Below are positions 51,852 through 61,228 of a stretch of 64,000 nt of DNA, in pieces. Both the position numbers and the translations under genes were made by a program. The stretch's first letter is position 1. Each line of letters opens with the position of its first letter. Source of the stretch: JAFNAG01 sp963721405 (GTDB taxonomy: Bacteria > Acidobacteriota > UBA6911); the NCBI GenBank assembly GCA_963721405.1, contig CAVRJA010000004.1:496001-560000 (forward strand). The letters run 5' to 3'. The notes under the pieces are model-generated. The model made no database searches. It had not been told where the DNA came from and saw only the letters and a list, made by a program, of their open reading frames with translations.

Positions 51852-53417
51852 TTGATTACTATCCGCCGCGCACTGGTGAGCGTCTCCGACAAGACGGGGC
51901 TTGCGGAGCTTGTACACTGTTTGCACGACAAGAATGTCGAGATTCTCTCGACTGGTGGAACCGCCAAGTTCTTGCGGGGTCAGGGGATCCCTGTCGTTGA
52001 AGTATCCGATTATACCGGTTTTCCTGAGATTCTGGACGGCCGGGTTAAGACCCTGCATCCACGGATTCACGGCGGCTTGTTGGGCATCCGCAGCAGCTCA
52101 TCTCATCAGCAGCAGATGCAGGCGCAGGGAATCCAGGCGATCGACTTGGTGGTGGTGAATCTCTATCCGTTCCGCGAGGCGGCAGCCCGGGAGGGTTCAA
52201 CATTTGCCGAGGTAGTGGAACAGATCGACATCGGCGGGCCGAGCATGATCCGTTCGGCGGCCAAGAACAGCGATTCGGTGGCAGTGGTAACCGATCCGGG
52301 AGACTACGGATGGGTGCTGCAGGAGCTGGAGGCGCACGATTGCAGCCTGGGAAGCGCGACGAGGTTCATCCTCGCCCAGAAAGCCTTCGCGCACACGGCC
52401 TCCTATGATGGCGCAATCGCCGCCTATTTCGCCGCGCGAACCTGGTCGCCGGGCGGCCCGATAAAGACGGTACAGGGCATGCCTGCACTCGACATACTTT
52501 CACTGGAAAAGATCAAGGATCTCCGCTACGGGGAAAATCCTCATCAGCGGGGGGCTCTCTACCAGCGCATTTCGCAGCCGCGCACCGGGGTCGGGGGCGC
52601 CGACGTTCTGCACGGCAAAGAACTCAGTTACAACAACCTCCTCGATTCCGATGCCGCCTGGAACCTGTCGCGCGAGTTCGATCGGACCACGGCGGTGATC
52701 ATCAAACACATGAATCCTTGCGGCGTGGCCCAGGCCGAACCCTTGTGCGAAGCCTATGTCAAAGCCCGCGAATGCGATCCCATCTCCGCATTCGGGTCGG
52801 TCGTCGCTTTGAACCGCAAGGTCGAGGAAGACACCGCCAGGGAAATCGCGTCCACGTTCGTGGAGGTCGTGCTCGCCCCGGACTTTTCGGAGCAGGCGCT
52901 GGAAATACTCAAGACGAAAAAGGGATTGCGGCTGCTGCGTATGGCACTGAATCCCCTGTCTCCCCTGGAACACCGTGAAATCAGCGGCGGATTCCTGGTG
53001 CAGGATCGCGACCTGTACCACGTCGGGCCCGAACAGCTGAAGGTCGTTACCAAGAGAGCGCCCACGGAAAAGGAAGTGGAGGCTTTGATGTTCGGCTGGC
53101 GCGTCGTGAAGCACGTCAAATCGAACGCCATCGTTTTCTGTGATACGGTGCGCACCATCGGCGTCGGCGCAGGACAGATGAGCCGGGTCGATTCGGTCAA
53201 GCTGGCTGCCCAGCGCGCTGTGCTTCCGATCCAGGATTGTGTCATGGCCTCGGATGCATTCTTCCCGTTTGCGGACGGCATTATCGCGGCCGCCGGATAC
53301 GGCGTTCGGGCGATCATCGAGCCGGGAGGCTCGGTGCGCGATGCCGAAGCCATCGAGGCGGCCGACGCTCATGATATGGCGATGGTGTTTACCGGCATCC
53401 GCCACTTCCGGCATTGA
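51852..53417 (+). CDS. purH: Bifunctional AICAR formyltransferase/IMP cyclohydrolase
   Basis: A 521-residue enzyme of the last two steps of IMP synthesis. The N-terminal MGS-like cyclohydrolase has ALVSVSDKTGL, EILSTGGTAKFL and LDGRVKTLHPRIHGGLL. The formyltransferase domain has LRYGENPHQRGALY, IIKHMNPCGVA (catalytic Lys-His) and ASDAFFPFADGI. It ends at the usual TGIRHFRH. The start is TTG 51852, preceded by AAGGAGG at the right spacing. There are no other pur genes nearby. Confidence 0.96.
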   Translation: MITIRRALVSVSDKTGLAELVHCLHDKNVEILSTGGTAKFLRGQGIPVVEVSDYTGFPEILDGRVKTLHPRIHGGLLGIRSSSSHQQQMQAQGIQAIDLVVVNLYPFREAAAREGSTFAEVVEQIDIGGPSMIRSAAKNSDSVAVVTDPGDYGWVLQELEAHDCSLGSATRFILAQKAFAHTASYDGAIAAYFAARTWSPGGPIKTVQGMPALDILSLEKIKDLRYGENPHQRGALYQRISQPRTGVGGADVLHGKELSYNNLLDSDAAWNLSREFDRTTAVIIKHMNPCGVAQAEPLCEAYVKARECDPISAFGSVVALNRKVEEDTAREIASTFVEVVLAPDFSEQALEILKTKKGLRLLRMALNPLSPLEHREISGGFLVQDRDLYHVGPEQLKVVTKRAPTEKEVEALMFGWRVVKHVKSNAIVFCDTVRTIGVGAGQMSRVDSVKLAAQRAVLPIQDCVMASDAFFPFADGIIAAAGYGVRAIIEPGGSVRDAEAIEAADAHDMAMVFTGIRHFRH

Positions 53418-53592
53418 GAGCGCCCTTTCACAGCGGCCAGAGGCTGAAACAGAGGGGACACGGCAGACCAGACAGACATTGAAATTGAGTATGCGAAGGA
53501 AGGGAGGCTGAAGGGCGCGAAGCATCGGCCGGCGTGGCCTGCGGCAAGGCCGCCGGTGGTACAATTCATGTTCCGCAGAGTGGAGATGCCCT

Positions 53593-54357
53593 GTGCTAAT
53601 GGTCCTGGATGTGGGAAATACGAACACCGTCCTGGGGGTTTATCGGCAGGAGGAACTGCTCCACTGCTGGCGGCTGGTGACCGAGCGCGAGAGGACCGCC
53701 GATGAATGGGGGATCCTTCTGCGCACGCTGTTCAACCTGGGTGACATCTCGACAGGGGCGATTTCCGCCATCCTGATTTCCTCAGTCGTGCCGCCCGCCT
53801 GTTCCGCACTGGAGGAGATGGCGCTGCGGTACTTCGGAATTCAGCCGCTGTTCATCGATCCGACCATGGATCTCGGAATGCCGGTCCGTTATCGCCCCCC
53901 GGAAGATGTGGGCGCAGACCGGATTGTCAACGCCGTGGCGGCCTTCGAACACTTCGGGGGCCCCGCGATCGTAGTCGATTTCGGCACCGCAACCACATTC
54001 GACGCGATCTCGGAGCAGGGGGAGTATTTGGGGGGCGTAATCACTCCCGGAATCGGGATTTCCGCCGAGGCGCTCTTCCTGAAAGCCGCGCGCCTGCCGC
54101 GGGTCGAGATCCGGAAACCGCAGAAAGTCATCGGCGACTCCACCGTCGGAAGCATTCAGTCCGGCCTGTACTGGGGCTACGCCGGGCTCGTCGATGGGAT
54201 CCTGCGCCGCATGAGGCTCGAGCTGGAAGGGGCGCACGTCGTGTCGACCGGGGGCCTGGCGGAATTGATCTCGCCGGCCTGCGAGGAAATCGATTCCGTC
54301 GAGAAGAATCTCACGCTGGAAGGGATGCGCCTGATTTATCAGCAGCTGAAAAAATGA
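53593..54357 (+). CDS. coaX: Type III pantothenate kinase
   Basis: A 254-residue enzyme that phosphorylates pantothenate in CoA synthesis. VLDVGNTNTVLGVY (phosphate loop), DVGADRIVNAVAAFEHF, VDFGTATTFDAI and GGVITPGIGISAEALF are CoaX signatures. The start is GTG 53593 with GGAG 8 bp upstream; ATG 53599 is the alternative. Its stop overlaps an in-frame ATG of the following gene (ATGA). Confidence 0.95.
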   Translation: MLMVLDVGNTNTVLGVYRQEELLHCWRLVTERERTADEWGILLRTLFNLGDISTGAISAILISSVVPPACSALEEMALRYFGIQPLFIDPTMDLGMPVRYRPPEDVGADRIVNAVAAFEHFGGPAIVVDFGTATTFDAISEQGEYLGGVITPGIGISAEALFLKAARLPRVEIRKPQKVIGDSTVGSIQSGLYWGYAGLVDGILRRMRLELEGAHVVSTGGLAELISPACEEIDSVEKNLTLEGMRLIYQQLKK

Positions 54358-54479
54358 CCGCAAACGGCCGGGATCCGGCGTCATGGAGCGCACCTGGCGT
54401 CGAGGATCCGTGCCGGATCAGGACTCCCCGCCGGCGCCCTGATTGTGAGATCCCGCAACCTGAAATCCGGATTCCCGGC

Positions 54480-55214
54480 ATGAACTACTACAACTACTTT
54501 ACGGAAATCGAAGAGCATTTCGTCCGCCGCCGGGGCAAGCATATGTTTGTCTCGCCCATGGATTGGAGCCTGATGGCCACCTGGCGGGATTCAGGGGTTC
54601 CGCTTCACGTCGCCCTGCGCGGCATCGACCGTGCCATGGACGGCTTCTTTGCCAAACAGCCCCACAGTTCTTCCAAGATCAGCACCCTCTTTTACTGCCA
54701 CGCCAGCGTCATGGAAGAATACACGCGCCACCTGGAATCTCACCTCGGAGAGGCGCCGGCCGATGCCCCGGCAAGCGGAACTCCCGCGGCACACAGGGCG
54801 GAAGAGCCGGATCGGCCCGACAAAGACGCCGTCCTCGAGTTCCTCGATGCCAGAATTGTTGAAATAACGAGCCTGCCCGGGAAACTATCACTGTTGGAAG
54901 GCGCGGCCGAAGGGATCGAACGGATCGTGGAGCGTATTTGCGAGATCGCGCGCAACCTGGAATCGGACAAGCAGGTGGATTTCGAAGCGCTGGACCGGGA
55001 TCTCGCGATCCTCGACGAAACGCTGGTCGGGGAACTGCGGGCGGCCCTGGCACCGGAACAACAGGCCGCGTGGGAACTGGATGCCCGGAAAGAACTCAAA
55101 ATCTACCGCAAGAAACTTCCCAAGGAAACCTATGGGAAGATTCTCGAAAACTATCTGCGCACCAGGATCCATCGTCATTTTTCAGTGGGCGAACTCAGCC
55201 TGTTTCACATGTAG
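54480..55214 (+). CDS. Conserved hypothetical protein (YFTEIEEHF family)
   Basis: A 244-residue soluble protein with N-terminal MNYYNYFTEIEEHFVRRRGK, FVSPMDWSLMATWRDSGVPL and HVALRGIDRAMDGFF, a segment I associate with conserved acidobacterial hypotheticals. Helical remainder with LSLLEGAAEGIERIVERICE and a basic end (KKLPKETYGKILENYLRT). It follows coaX; the frame is open to an ATGA overlap at 54354, but ATG 54480 fits the conserved start. Function unknown. Confidence 0.68.
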   Translation: MNYYNYFTEIEEHFVRRRGKHMFVSPMDWSLMATWRDSGVPLHVALRGIDRAMDGFFAKQPHSSSKISTLFYCHASVMEEYTRHLESHLGEAPADAPASGTPAAHRAEEPDRPDKDAVLEFLDARIVEITSLPGKLSLLEGAAEGIERIVERICEIARNLESDKQVDFEALDRDLAILDETLVGELRAALAPEQQAAWELDARKELKIYRKKLPKETYGKILENYLRTRIHRHFSVGELSLFHM

Positions 55215-55265
55215 GATGCGGCAACGGAGTCGGGGCCCTTCGAACCAGGCCGCGCAGCCCGGATC

Positions 55266-56504
55266 ATGATCATGAGACACCCCAGACGAGTCACCGGAAA
55301 AGCCGCCTGTTTTGAGGTGAAGATAGAAAAGCTCGTCTTCGGCGGCGAAGGCCTCGGCCGGCACGAAGGCCAGGTTGTCTTTGTTCCCTTCACCGTCCCG
55401 GGGGATCGGGTGGAAGTCCGGCCGATCGAGCGCAAAAAGGGATTCATCCGCGCCGTCGTCACTCGTCTCCTCGCCCCGGGACCGGGGCGGAGCGTCCCCC
55501 CCTGCCCGCATTTCGGAAGGTGTGGCGGTTGCCAGTGGCAGCATGTCGATTACGCCCTCCAGGTCGAGACAAAACGGAAGATCCTCGAAGAGCTGTTTCA
55601 TCATCACTTCCCCGAAACCGGAAAACTGCTTATTTCGATGAAGGCCTGCCCGCATCCTTTCGGGTACCGGTCGCGCGCCCGCATGCAACTGCGCGATGAC
55701 GGAACCGGCCTGAAGCCGGGATTCTTTCGCTACCGGTCCCGTGCCGTAGAACCGGTCGAAGCCTGCCTCCTGTTTCGTCCCGCTCTCAACGAAGCGCTCG
55801 AGCGCCTGCGGCAAGAATGCCGCGAAAAGCGGTTGCTGCCGGGAGAGACAGACCTGGAACTGGCCTGCGCCGGGGATGGGAGCTGGGCGCTTGCCGCCGG
55901 CAAGGAAAAGCCGGCAGCCGCGGAATTGCACCCGGACAAGGCTCTGCTGATGCCCGTCGGGGATTTCGTCTACGCCGTTACGGCGGCGGTCTTTTTCCAG
56001 GCGAATGACTTTGTAGTTCCAGAGCTGGTTCAAACCGTCCTTGGCCTCGCTGCCAAGGGAGACGCCGCGCTCGACCTCTACGCCGGGGTGGGATATTTCA
56101 CGCTGCCTCTGGCACATCGCTACGAGCGGGTGGTGGCCGTGGAAGGCAGCCTGGATGCGCACCGCCTGGCGCTGAAAAACGCTTCCGCAGCCGGCGCCGG
56201 CAACGTCGAGTGCGTATGCGCCGGCGTGGAAGAGTGGATGGAAGCCGTGGGTTCGCTCGCGCCCCCTGCATACGATCTCATCCTCCTGGATCCGCCCCGC
56301 ACGGGGGCCGGGTCGGCGGTTATGAAGCGCCTTGAGATGTGGGCCCCAGAAATGATTCTCTACGTATCGTGCGACCCGCAGACCCTGGTCAGAGACCTCT
56401 TGCATTTGCCCGCACGCGATTATCAGATCGATTTTGTCGGGGGGCTGGACATGTTCCCCCAGACGTATCATTTCGAAACGGTCGTGCGCCTGAAGAGGCG
56501 CTGA
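55266..56504 (+). CDS. TrmA/RlmD-type RNA uracil-5-methyltransferase
   Basis: A 412-residue enzyme with N-terminal TRAM domain (KIEKLVFGGEGLGRHEGQVV). An iron-sulphur cysteine cluster (CPHFGRCGGCQW and a later VEACLLF) and a SAM domain (ALDLYAGVGYFTLPLA) follow. The catalytic loop is LLDPPRTGAG and YVSCDPQTLVRDL. It methylates U54 of tRNA or U1939/U747 of 23S rRNA; the target cannot be decided. ATG 55266 is used; a few bp upstream is the previous gene's end. Confidence 0.9.
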   Translation: MIMRHPRRVTGKAACFEVKIEKLVFGGEGLGRHEGQVVFVPFTVPGDRVEVRPIERKKGFIRAVVTRLLAPGPGRSVPPCPHFGRCGGCQWQHVDYALQVETKRKILEELFHHHFPETGKLLISMKACPHPFGYRSRARMQLRDDGTGLKPGFFRYRSRAVEPVEACLLFRPALNEALERLRQECREKRLLPGETDLELACAGDGSWALAAGKEKPAAAELHPDKALLMPVGDFVYAVTAAVFFQANDFVVPELVQTVLGLAAKGDAALDLYAGVGYFTLPLAHRYERVVAVEGSLDAHRLALKNASAAGAGNVECVCAGVEEWMEAVGSLAPPAYDLILLDPPRTGAGSAVMKRLEMWAPEMILYVSCDPQTLVRDLLHLPARDYQIDFVGGLDMFPQTYHFETVVRLKRR

Positions 56505-56576
56505 ACGAAGTTCGGGACAACAACAGGATTTCATCAATGAATGGTCTTGGGTAAATCTCGTTCGGATGAGACACAA

Positions 56577-56781
56577 GGAGTCAGGAGTCAGGAGCCGCCG
56601 GGACGGCGGCGCTCCCGGGACTCAGCTGTTCAGTCCTTTCAAAGTCGGCATTTTGTGCGATGGTAGAAGTCTGAGGCCTGTGGCCAGGCGCGTTGATTGC
56701 TGGGATGGTCCCAGATTGCGAACAAATCGGAATGCACGGAAAGGCCATTCTGACTCCTGACTCCTGGCTCCTGACTCCTTT
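56577..56781. repeat. Inverted pair of GGAGTCA heptamer arrays before comEC
   Basis: GGAGTCA/GGAGCCG units (56577-56600) face TGACTCC/TGGCTCC units (56750-56781). Between them is a palindromic GCCGCCGGGACGGCGGC segment and ~120 bp of plain sequence. The right array ends ~11 bp before the comEC ATG. Confidence 0.8.
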
Positions 56782-56792
56782 CCTACAACTCC

Positions 56793-59609
56793 ATGCAAGA
56801 TCGCTGGGGAGAGACGCCGTTTGTCGCATTGACTGCGAGTCTGGGTGGCGGAATCGCAGCGTCCGCATTGATCGGGCGTTACTGCTTCGCGGCCCTGGCG
56901 ATCGCTGCCGGTGTGCTGGCCGGTGCGGCGTTGCTCGCGCATTATCGCGGCCGCTTTCGGACCTGCCTTGCTCTAGGACTCTGCACAATCGCGCTTGACG
57001 GCATCCTGCTTGGGTTGGGAGATCGGGACGGGTACGCTTCCGACGACGTGCGCTCCCTGGTTGCTCGCGGCTCGTTGCCCCTCTCCACTCCGGTATTTCT
57101 CGACGGCTGTGTCCTGGAGGACAGCTCGCAGCGCGGCACGGACATGGTGTCCACGATCGAACTGCACGGTTTCCGGCAGAAAGAGTCGTGGCTCGCCGGC
57201 CGGGGAAAGGTGCAGATCCGTATGGCTCTGCCGACGGACCCTCAGGTTCCAAGGGCCGATCTTCGCTATGGGGACAGGCTGCGCGCCTGGATGGAATGCG
57301 ACGGACCGCGCAATTTTCAAAATCCAGGATCGCCCGACCGTGTCGGGTTTCTTGGACGCCAGGGGATCCATCTCCTGGCCCGGATCAGGTCGCCGCGCCT
57401 GATGGAGATTCTGCCGCGCGACTGCGGCACCCCCTGGAATCAGGCAGTCGCCTCGGTGCGCCGCTCGCTGATGTGGAATCTCGAAAACTTCGCGGGGCAG
57501 GGAAACACGCAACAGGCGGCCGTGCTGTCGAGCATTGTACTTGGAGACTACGCGGACCTGGGGACCGTTACCCGCGCCGAGTTTCAGAATGCCGGGACTT
57601 ATCATGTGCTGGTGGTTTCCGGTTTGCACGTCAGCTGGATCGCCTGGGTACTGATCCGCGCGCTCCGGCTGCTGCGCCTGCCGGCCGCCGCCGGACGTTT
57701 GCTGGCGGCATGCGGCATCCTTTTCTACACCGGTCTGGTGGGTTTTCAGGCCAGCATTTCCCGCGCCCTCTGGATGTTTGCCTTGTACCTCGCCGGTCAA
57801 AGCCTGTTCCGGAAGGCGTCTCCTGCGAACCTCATCATGGCTTGCGCGTTTCTCCTGCTCGTAGCGCGCCCCGGCTGGCTGTCGGATGCCGGCTTTCAGT
57901 TGTCCTTCCTGTCGGTCGCGGCGATCGTCCTGACGGCGCTTCCCATTATCGGGCGGGTGCTGGTCCCGATGCTCAATCCGTTGCGGCATGCGGGCAAAGC
58001 GGACAGGCTTTTCCTGGCCGCTGGCAAATGGCACAGTTGCGGGCGCCGCCTGCGGTTCCGGGCCGAAGTCTCTGCCGAAGCGTGCGCAGACCGTCTGCAC
58101 GCCGGTCTGGAGCGGATCGCGTTAGCGGGGCTGCGCCTCGCCGCGGTGCTGGCCCTCTCCGTCGGAAGCATGATACTGATCTCCCTCTCGGTGCAGATCT
58201 GGCTCGAGCCGGTGCTCGCCTATTACTTTAATCGGTTGAGCTGGATCGCCCCGGCGGCCAATCTGGCCGTAGTGCCCTTGTCCTCGGCGGTGTTGGCGGC
58301 CGGCATGACGGCCGAGGCTGTTACGAGCCTGATTCCATCCGCACAGCCGCTCTTCCGCGTGGCAGGAGGGGTATCCTCGTTGCTGCTTCGAACCAACCAG
58401 TGGTTTTCATCGCTGCCGGGCGCCTGGCAGCGCTGTCCGACACCGCCGGCTTCCTGGGTCCTGGCCGGGCTCCTGCTGGTATTCGTGTGGTGCTTCTTTC
58501 AATGGCGGCGCCTGTGGATCCCGTGCGCCGTTGTGGGTCTGGAGCTTGCCGCGCTTTCGCTGGCGGGAACAGGCATCCTGCCGCACAGGGGCGCAGCGCT
58601 CGTTCCGGGCGCTCGCCGGTTCGAGGGCGGCGGAAGCATGCCGGTGCTTCGCCTGACGTTCCTCGATGTCGGCCAGGGGGATTCGGCCGTCATCGAGTTC
58701 CCGGACGGGCGCGTCTGGGTCATTGATGCCGGTGGGTTGCGCATGGACCCGTCCCAGCCGGATGGAATCAGTACGTTTGACATCGGAGAAGCGGTGGTCA
58801 GCCGGTTTCTCTGGTCGCGATGGATCGCCCGCCTCGATCGTGTGTTGCTTACCCATCCGCATCAGGACCACGCCGGAGGCATGCCGGCACTGCTGCAGAA
58901 CTTCCCGGCGCGCAGGCTCGATTATGGGGATCCCGGCGAGGAACCCGTTCTGGCTCGCACTCTCGAAGCCGCCCGTTCGGCCCGCGTTCCGGCTCACCCT
59001 GCGGTGGCAGGCGAGGAAACCCGGATAGGGGGGGTCGCCATACGCACGCTGAATCCGCCACGACAATCCTCCGTGCGCTCCTTGAACGACATCTCCGTGG
59101 TGTTGCGTCTGGAATACGGCTGCTTTTCCGCAATCCTGGCGGGAGACATGGAGGGAACCGGGGAAACCGGTCTGGTCGCAACCGGACAGGAGCTGCACGG
59201 CACGCTGCTGAAGGTGGCTCACCACGGCAGCCGCAACGCCACACTCGACCCCTTTCTCGAACGCGTGCGTCCCCGGTGGGCGATCATCTCTGCCGGGAGA
59301 AAGAACCAGTTCCAGAATCCGGCGAGGGAGACGCTGCTGCATCTCCTGCGCCACGGGGCAGGACTATTGCTCACGATGGACCAGGGCGCCGTCTGCCTGG
59401 AAACGGACGGATACAGCTACAGGCTCAGCAGCTATGCTCTCGGGATTCTGGAAGAAGGGGCGCTGAATTCGTGCGGCCCGCTCGACGCCGATTCAAAGGC
59501 CTCAGGCGCCGGGTCGCAGGCGCGCATCAGACCGCCCGGTTTCAAAACCCACGAAATCCCGGGTTCCGGAACCGGACCTCGGCATGAACTTGGACACGTT
59601 GCCCAATGA
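56793..59609 (+). CDS. comEC: ComEC/Rec2 DNA-uptake channel protein
   Basis: A 938-residue membrane protein. N-terminal helices and a DUF4131-like domain precede the competence core (AGTYHVLVVSGLHVSWIAWV, VGFQASISRALWMF, LSDAGFQLSFLSVAAI). The C-terminal metallo-beta-lactamase fold has FLDVGQGDSAVIEF, LTHPHQDHAGGMP (HxHxDH) and VAHHGSRNA. It conducts one DNA strand into the cytoplasm. A basic tail of ~50 residues (SGAGSQARIRPPGFKTHEIP) follows. No ribosome-binding site is visible, because a GGAGTCA array abuts the ATG. Confidence 0.92.
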   Translation: MQDRWGETPFVALTASLGGGIAASALIGRYCFAALAIAAGVLAGAALLAHYRGRFRTCLALGLCTIALDGILLGLGDRDGYASDDVRSLVARGSLPLSTPVFLDGCVLEDSSQRGTDMVSTIELHGFRQKESWLAGRGKVQIRMALPTDPQVPRADLRYGDRLRAWMECDGPRNFQNPGSPDRVGFLGRQGIHLLARIRSPRLMEILPRDCGTPWNQAVASVRRSLMWNLENFAGQGNTQQAAVLSSIVLGDYADLGTVTRAEFQNAGTYHVLVVSGLHVSWIAWVLIRALRLLRLPAAAGRLLAACGILFYTGLVGFQASISRALWMFALYLAGQSLFRKASPANLIMACAFLLLVARPGWLSDAGFQLSFLSVAAIVLTALPIIGRVLVPMLNPLRHAGKADRLFLAAGKWHSCGRRLRFRAEVSAEACADRLHAGLERIALAGLRLAAVLALSVGSMILISLSVQIWLEPVLAYYFNRLSWIAPAANLAVVPLSSAVLAAGMTAEAVTSLIPSAQPLFRVAGGVSSLLLRTNQWFSSLPGAWQRCPTPPASWVLAGLLLVFVWCFFQWRRLWIPCAVVGLELAALSLAGTGILPHRGAALVPGARRFEGGGSMPVLRLTFLDVGQGDSAVIEFPDGRVWVIDAGGLRMDPSQPDGISTFDIGEAVVSRFLWSRWIARLDRVLLTHPHQDHAGGMPALLQNFPARRLDYGDPGEEPVLARTLEAARSARVPAHPAVAGEETRIGGVAIRTLNPPRQSSVRSLNDISVVLRLEYGCFSAILAGDMEGTGETGLVATGQELHGTLLKVAHHGSRNATLDPFLERVRPRWAIISAGRKNQFQNPARETLLHLLRHGAGLLLTMDQGAVCLETDGYSYRLSSYALGILEEGALNSCGPLDADSKASGAGSQARIRPPGFKTHEIPGSGTGPRHELGHVAQ

Positions 59610-59694
59610 AGTCCGGGCCGTATGAAAATGGTCAATCGCGTCAGAAGGCGCCTGGCGGCGACGCTCGCCGGTCTGTGTCACCCGGGATTCACCG

Positions 59695-60495
59695 TCAATC
59701 GTCCTTTTCTGTCTTCGTCCGTTTGGGAAACTTTCCCTTGAGAGCCTCTCGCGCGATCTGTCTTGTGTCTGTCGGCAGGTCGGTTTCCGCCATCCATCCC
59801 AGGTAGTCCGGATCCTCGCGTGCGATATCACGAAGAAATTTGCCGTAATGCGCTCCGAACGCCAGTGCCGCCTGCCGGCGCCTCCACTCGAATTTTTTCC
59901 CGGAGTCGACATACCGCTCATTGCCAGGCGCGCAGACGTCACCCAGGCCGAGGGGATCGCAGGGCAGGTCCCGGTATCTATGCAGTTGAGATTCGAGCAC
60001 GCGCAACGTCATGCGCGCATCTTCCAGAGCCGAATGGGGATAATTGTGTTTTACGCTCAAATAAAAACGGCATGCCGTTGCGAGGTCTCTGGGCTCTTTC
60101 AAGTGGAAGATCTGCATTGCGTCCACGACAGCTCTATATTCCAGGGAAAACTCAATACCCGCCCGTTTGAATTCTTTCTGGAGGATCGGCAGGACACAGG
60201 CCGAAATATCGAATCCGGCAATATCGCTGTCCTCGAGCATATCGTATGCCTTGGCCGCGATCATGGGAAAACTAGGCTCCCCTTTCACGCATTCATCCTT
60301 CATGCGATGATCGCCGGTCGGTTCGGCGGGAGCGGGAATTTCCGGATTCAGCCTTGTGTGAAACCCGATGCTTCTTCGGTTCGGGAAGATCTTCAGGATC
60401 GCTATTTCGACAATACGATCCAAATCCGGAGCGAACCCGGTTGTTTTCGCATCGATGACTGCCAAGGGTCGTTGCAGCGCCAGGGAGCGTTTCAT
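59695..60495 (-). CDS. DnaQ-like exonuclease-fold protein with altered catalytic residues
   Basis: A 266-residue member of the 3'-5' exonuclease family (DEDDh). The motif I position reads LAVIDAKTTGFAPD, where D-x-E is expected, so the glutamate is replaced by lysine. Motif II region is IAGFDISACVLPIL, where the usual aspartate is lost. Motif III HSALEDARMTLRVLE retains its aspartate. A C-terminal segment (DYLGWMAETDLPTDTRQIAR) is typical of the family. It is therefore probably catalytically dead or strongly altered. ATG 60495 (MKRSLALQ) with AAAGGA upstream is used; the frame extends to 60576. Confidence 0.75.
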   Translation of the reverse strand: MKRSLALQRPLAVIDAKTTGFAPDLDRIVEIAILKIFPNRRSIGFHTRLNPEIPAPAEPTGDHRMKDECVKGEPSFPMIAAKAYDMLEDSDIAGFDISACVLPILQKEFKRAGIEFSLEYRAVVDAMQIFHLKEPRDLATACRFYLSVKHNYPHSALEDARMTLRVLESQLHRYRDLPCDPLGLGDVCAPGNERYVDSGKKFEWRRRQAALAFGAHYGKFLRDIAREDPDYLGWMAETDLPTDTRQIAREALKGKFPKRTKTEKDD

Positions 60496-60701
60496 CCGCC
60501 ACAGTCCTTTCTTCAGCTGGTTTCGGCCATTCGCGGGCGAGGCGCCTTCTGGAATGGCCTTGTTTCGTCCAAACAACGGTTGCGCGAGGCCTGCGCTTCT
60601 TGACCATGGAGGACAGCCGTACCTTGGTTTCTCAAGACTCCGACAGCGGGCGTCTCGGAAACGCTGCCGCCGTGTGCAGCTCCGATCTAAAATTTCAGCC
60701 C

Positions 60702-60749
60702 CTACTTACAAGAACGCAATATTTCGGCAATCGCCTACTCGAAATTTTC
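60702..60749. repeat. Direct repeat, left copy (CTACTTACAAGAACGCA...)
   Basis: About 48 bp: CTACTTACAAGAACGCA, a variable middle and AATCGCCTACTCGAAATTTT. The second copy is at 61873-61920. The two bracket the zf-HC2 gene and the secreted-protein gene. Confidence 0.7.
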
Positions 60750-60982
60750 ATAGCGCCTCCGGCACACCCCCTGGCGGAGGTCCGCGCTGATTCGAAGCAG
60801 ATCCCGGCGCCGAAGCGATGTACGCCAGCGCTATTCGCGCAAGTCCGCGCGTTTTCATTCATATGGGCGCGTCTTTGATGTCGCCGGCCCGTCGAGGCGG
60901 GAAATCCTCCCGGACTGCGCCGGAAGGAATTCCCTCGCCATTGGGCGCCGGACAAGTCCATGAAACCTGAGTAGACCGCCGC
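60750..60982. other. Intergenic region, nothing recognised
   Basis: Between the direct repeat and the zf-HC2 gene there is no feature I can identify. Confidence 0.35.
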
Positions 60983-61180
60983 TTACCCGAAATTTCTCGG
61001 TACCACTCCATCCTGCAGGATCTGCCGGAAGGCCAGAATCCTCCCCCGGCAGCTTGGACAACTCTCCAGGTGTCGTTCGAAGAGGTACTCCATTTCCGGA
61101 CTCAGGCCTCGGCTGTATCGTTCGTAAGAGACAAGGTCCAAAAGCAGATCCACGCAATCTTCGTGCTCGCTCCGCTTCAC
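60983..61180 (-). CDS. Small zf-HC2 zinc-finger protein (anti-sigma-like)
   Basis: A 65-residue protein starting at GTG 61180 with AGGAAGGAGG upstream. It contains CVDLLLDLVSYERYSRGLSP and RHLESCPSCRGRIL, the HxxxCxxC zinc motif of the zf-HC2 anti-sigma domain. There is no transmembrane helix. No sigma factor is adjacent in the window. It could bind an ECF factor encoded elsewhere. The gene is 48 bp after the secreted-protein gene, in the same direction. Confidence 0.72.
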   Translation of the reverse strand: MKRSEHEDCVDLLLDLVSYERYSRGLSPEMEYLFERHLESCPSCRGRILAFRQILQDGVVPRNFG

Positions 61181-61228
61181 GGGATCCTCCTTCCTCCTGG
61201 CTGTTGTTTTCGTCCTCCTGAACCGGCT

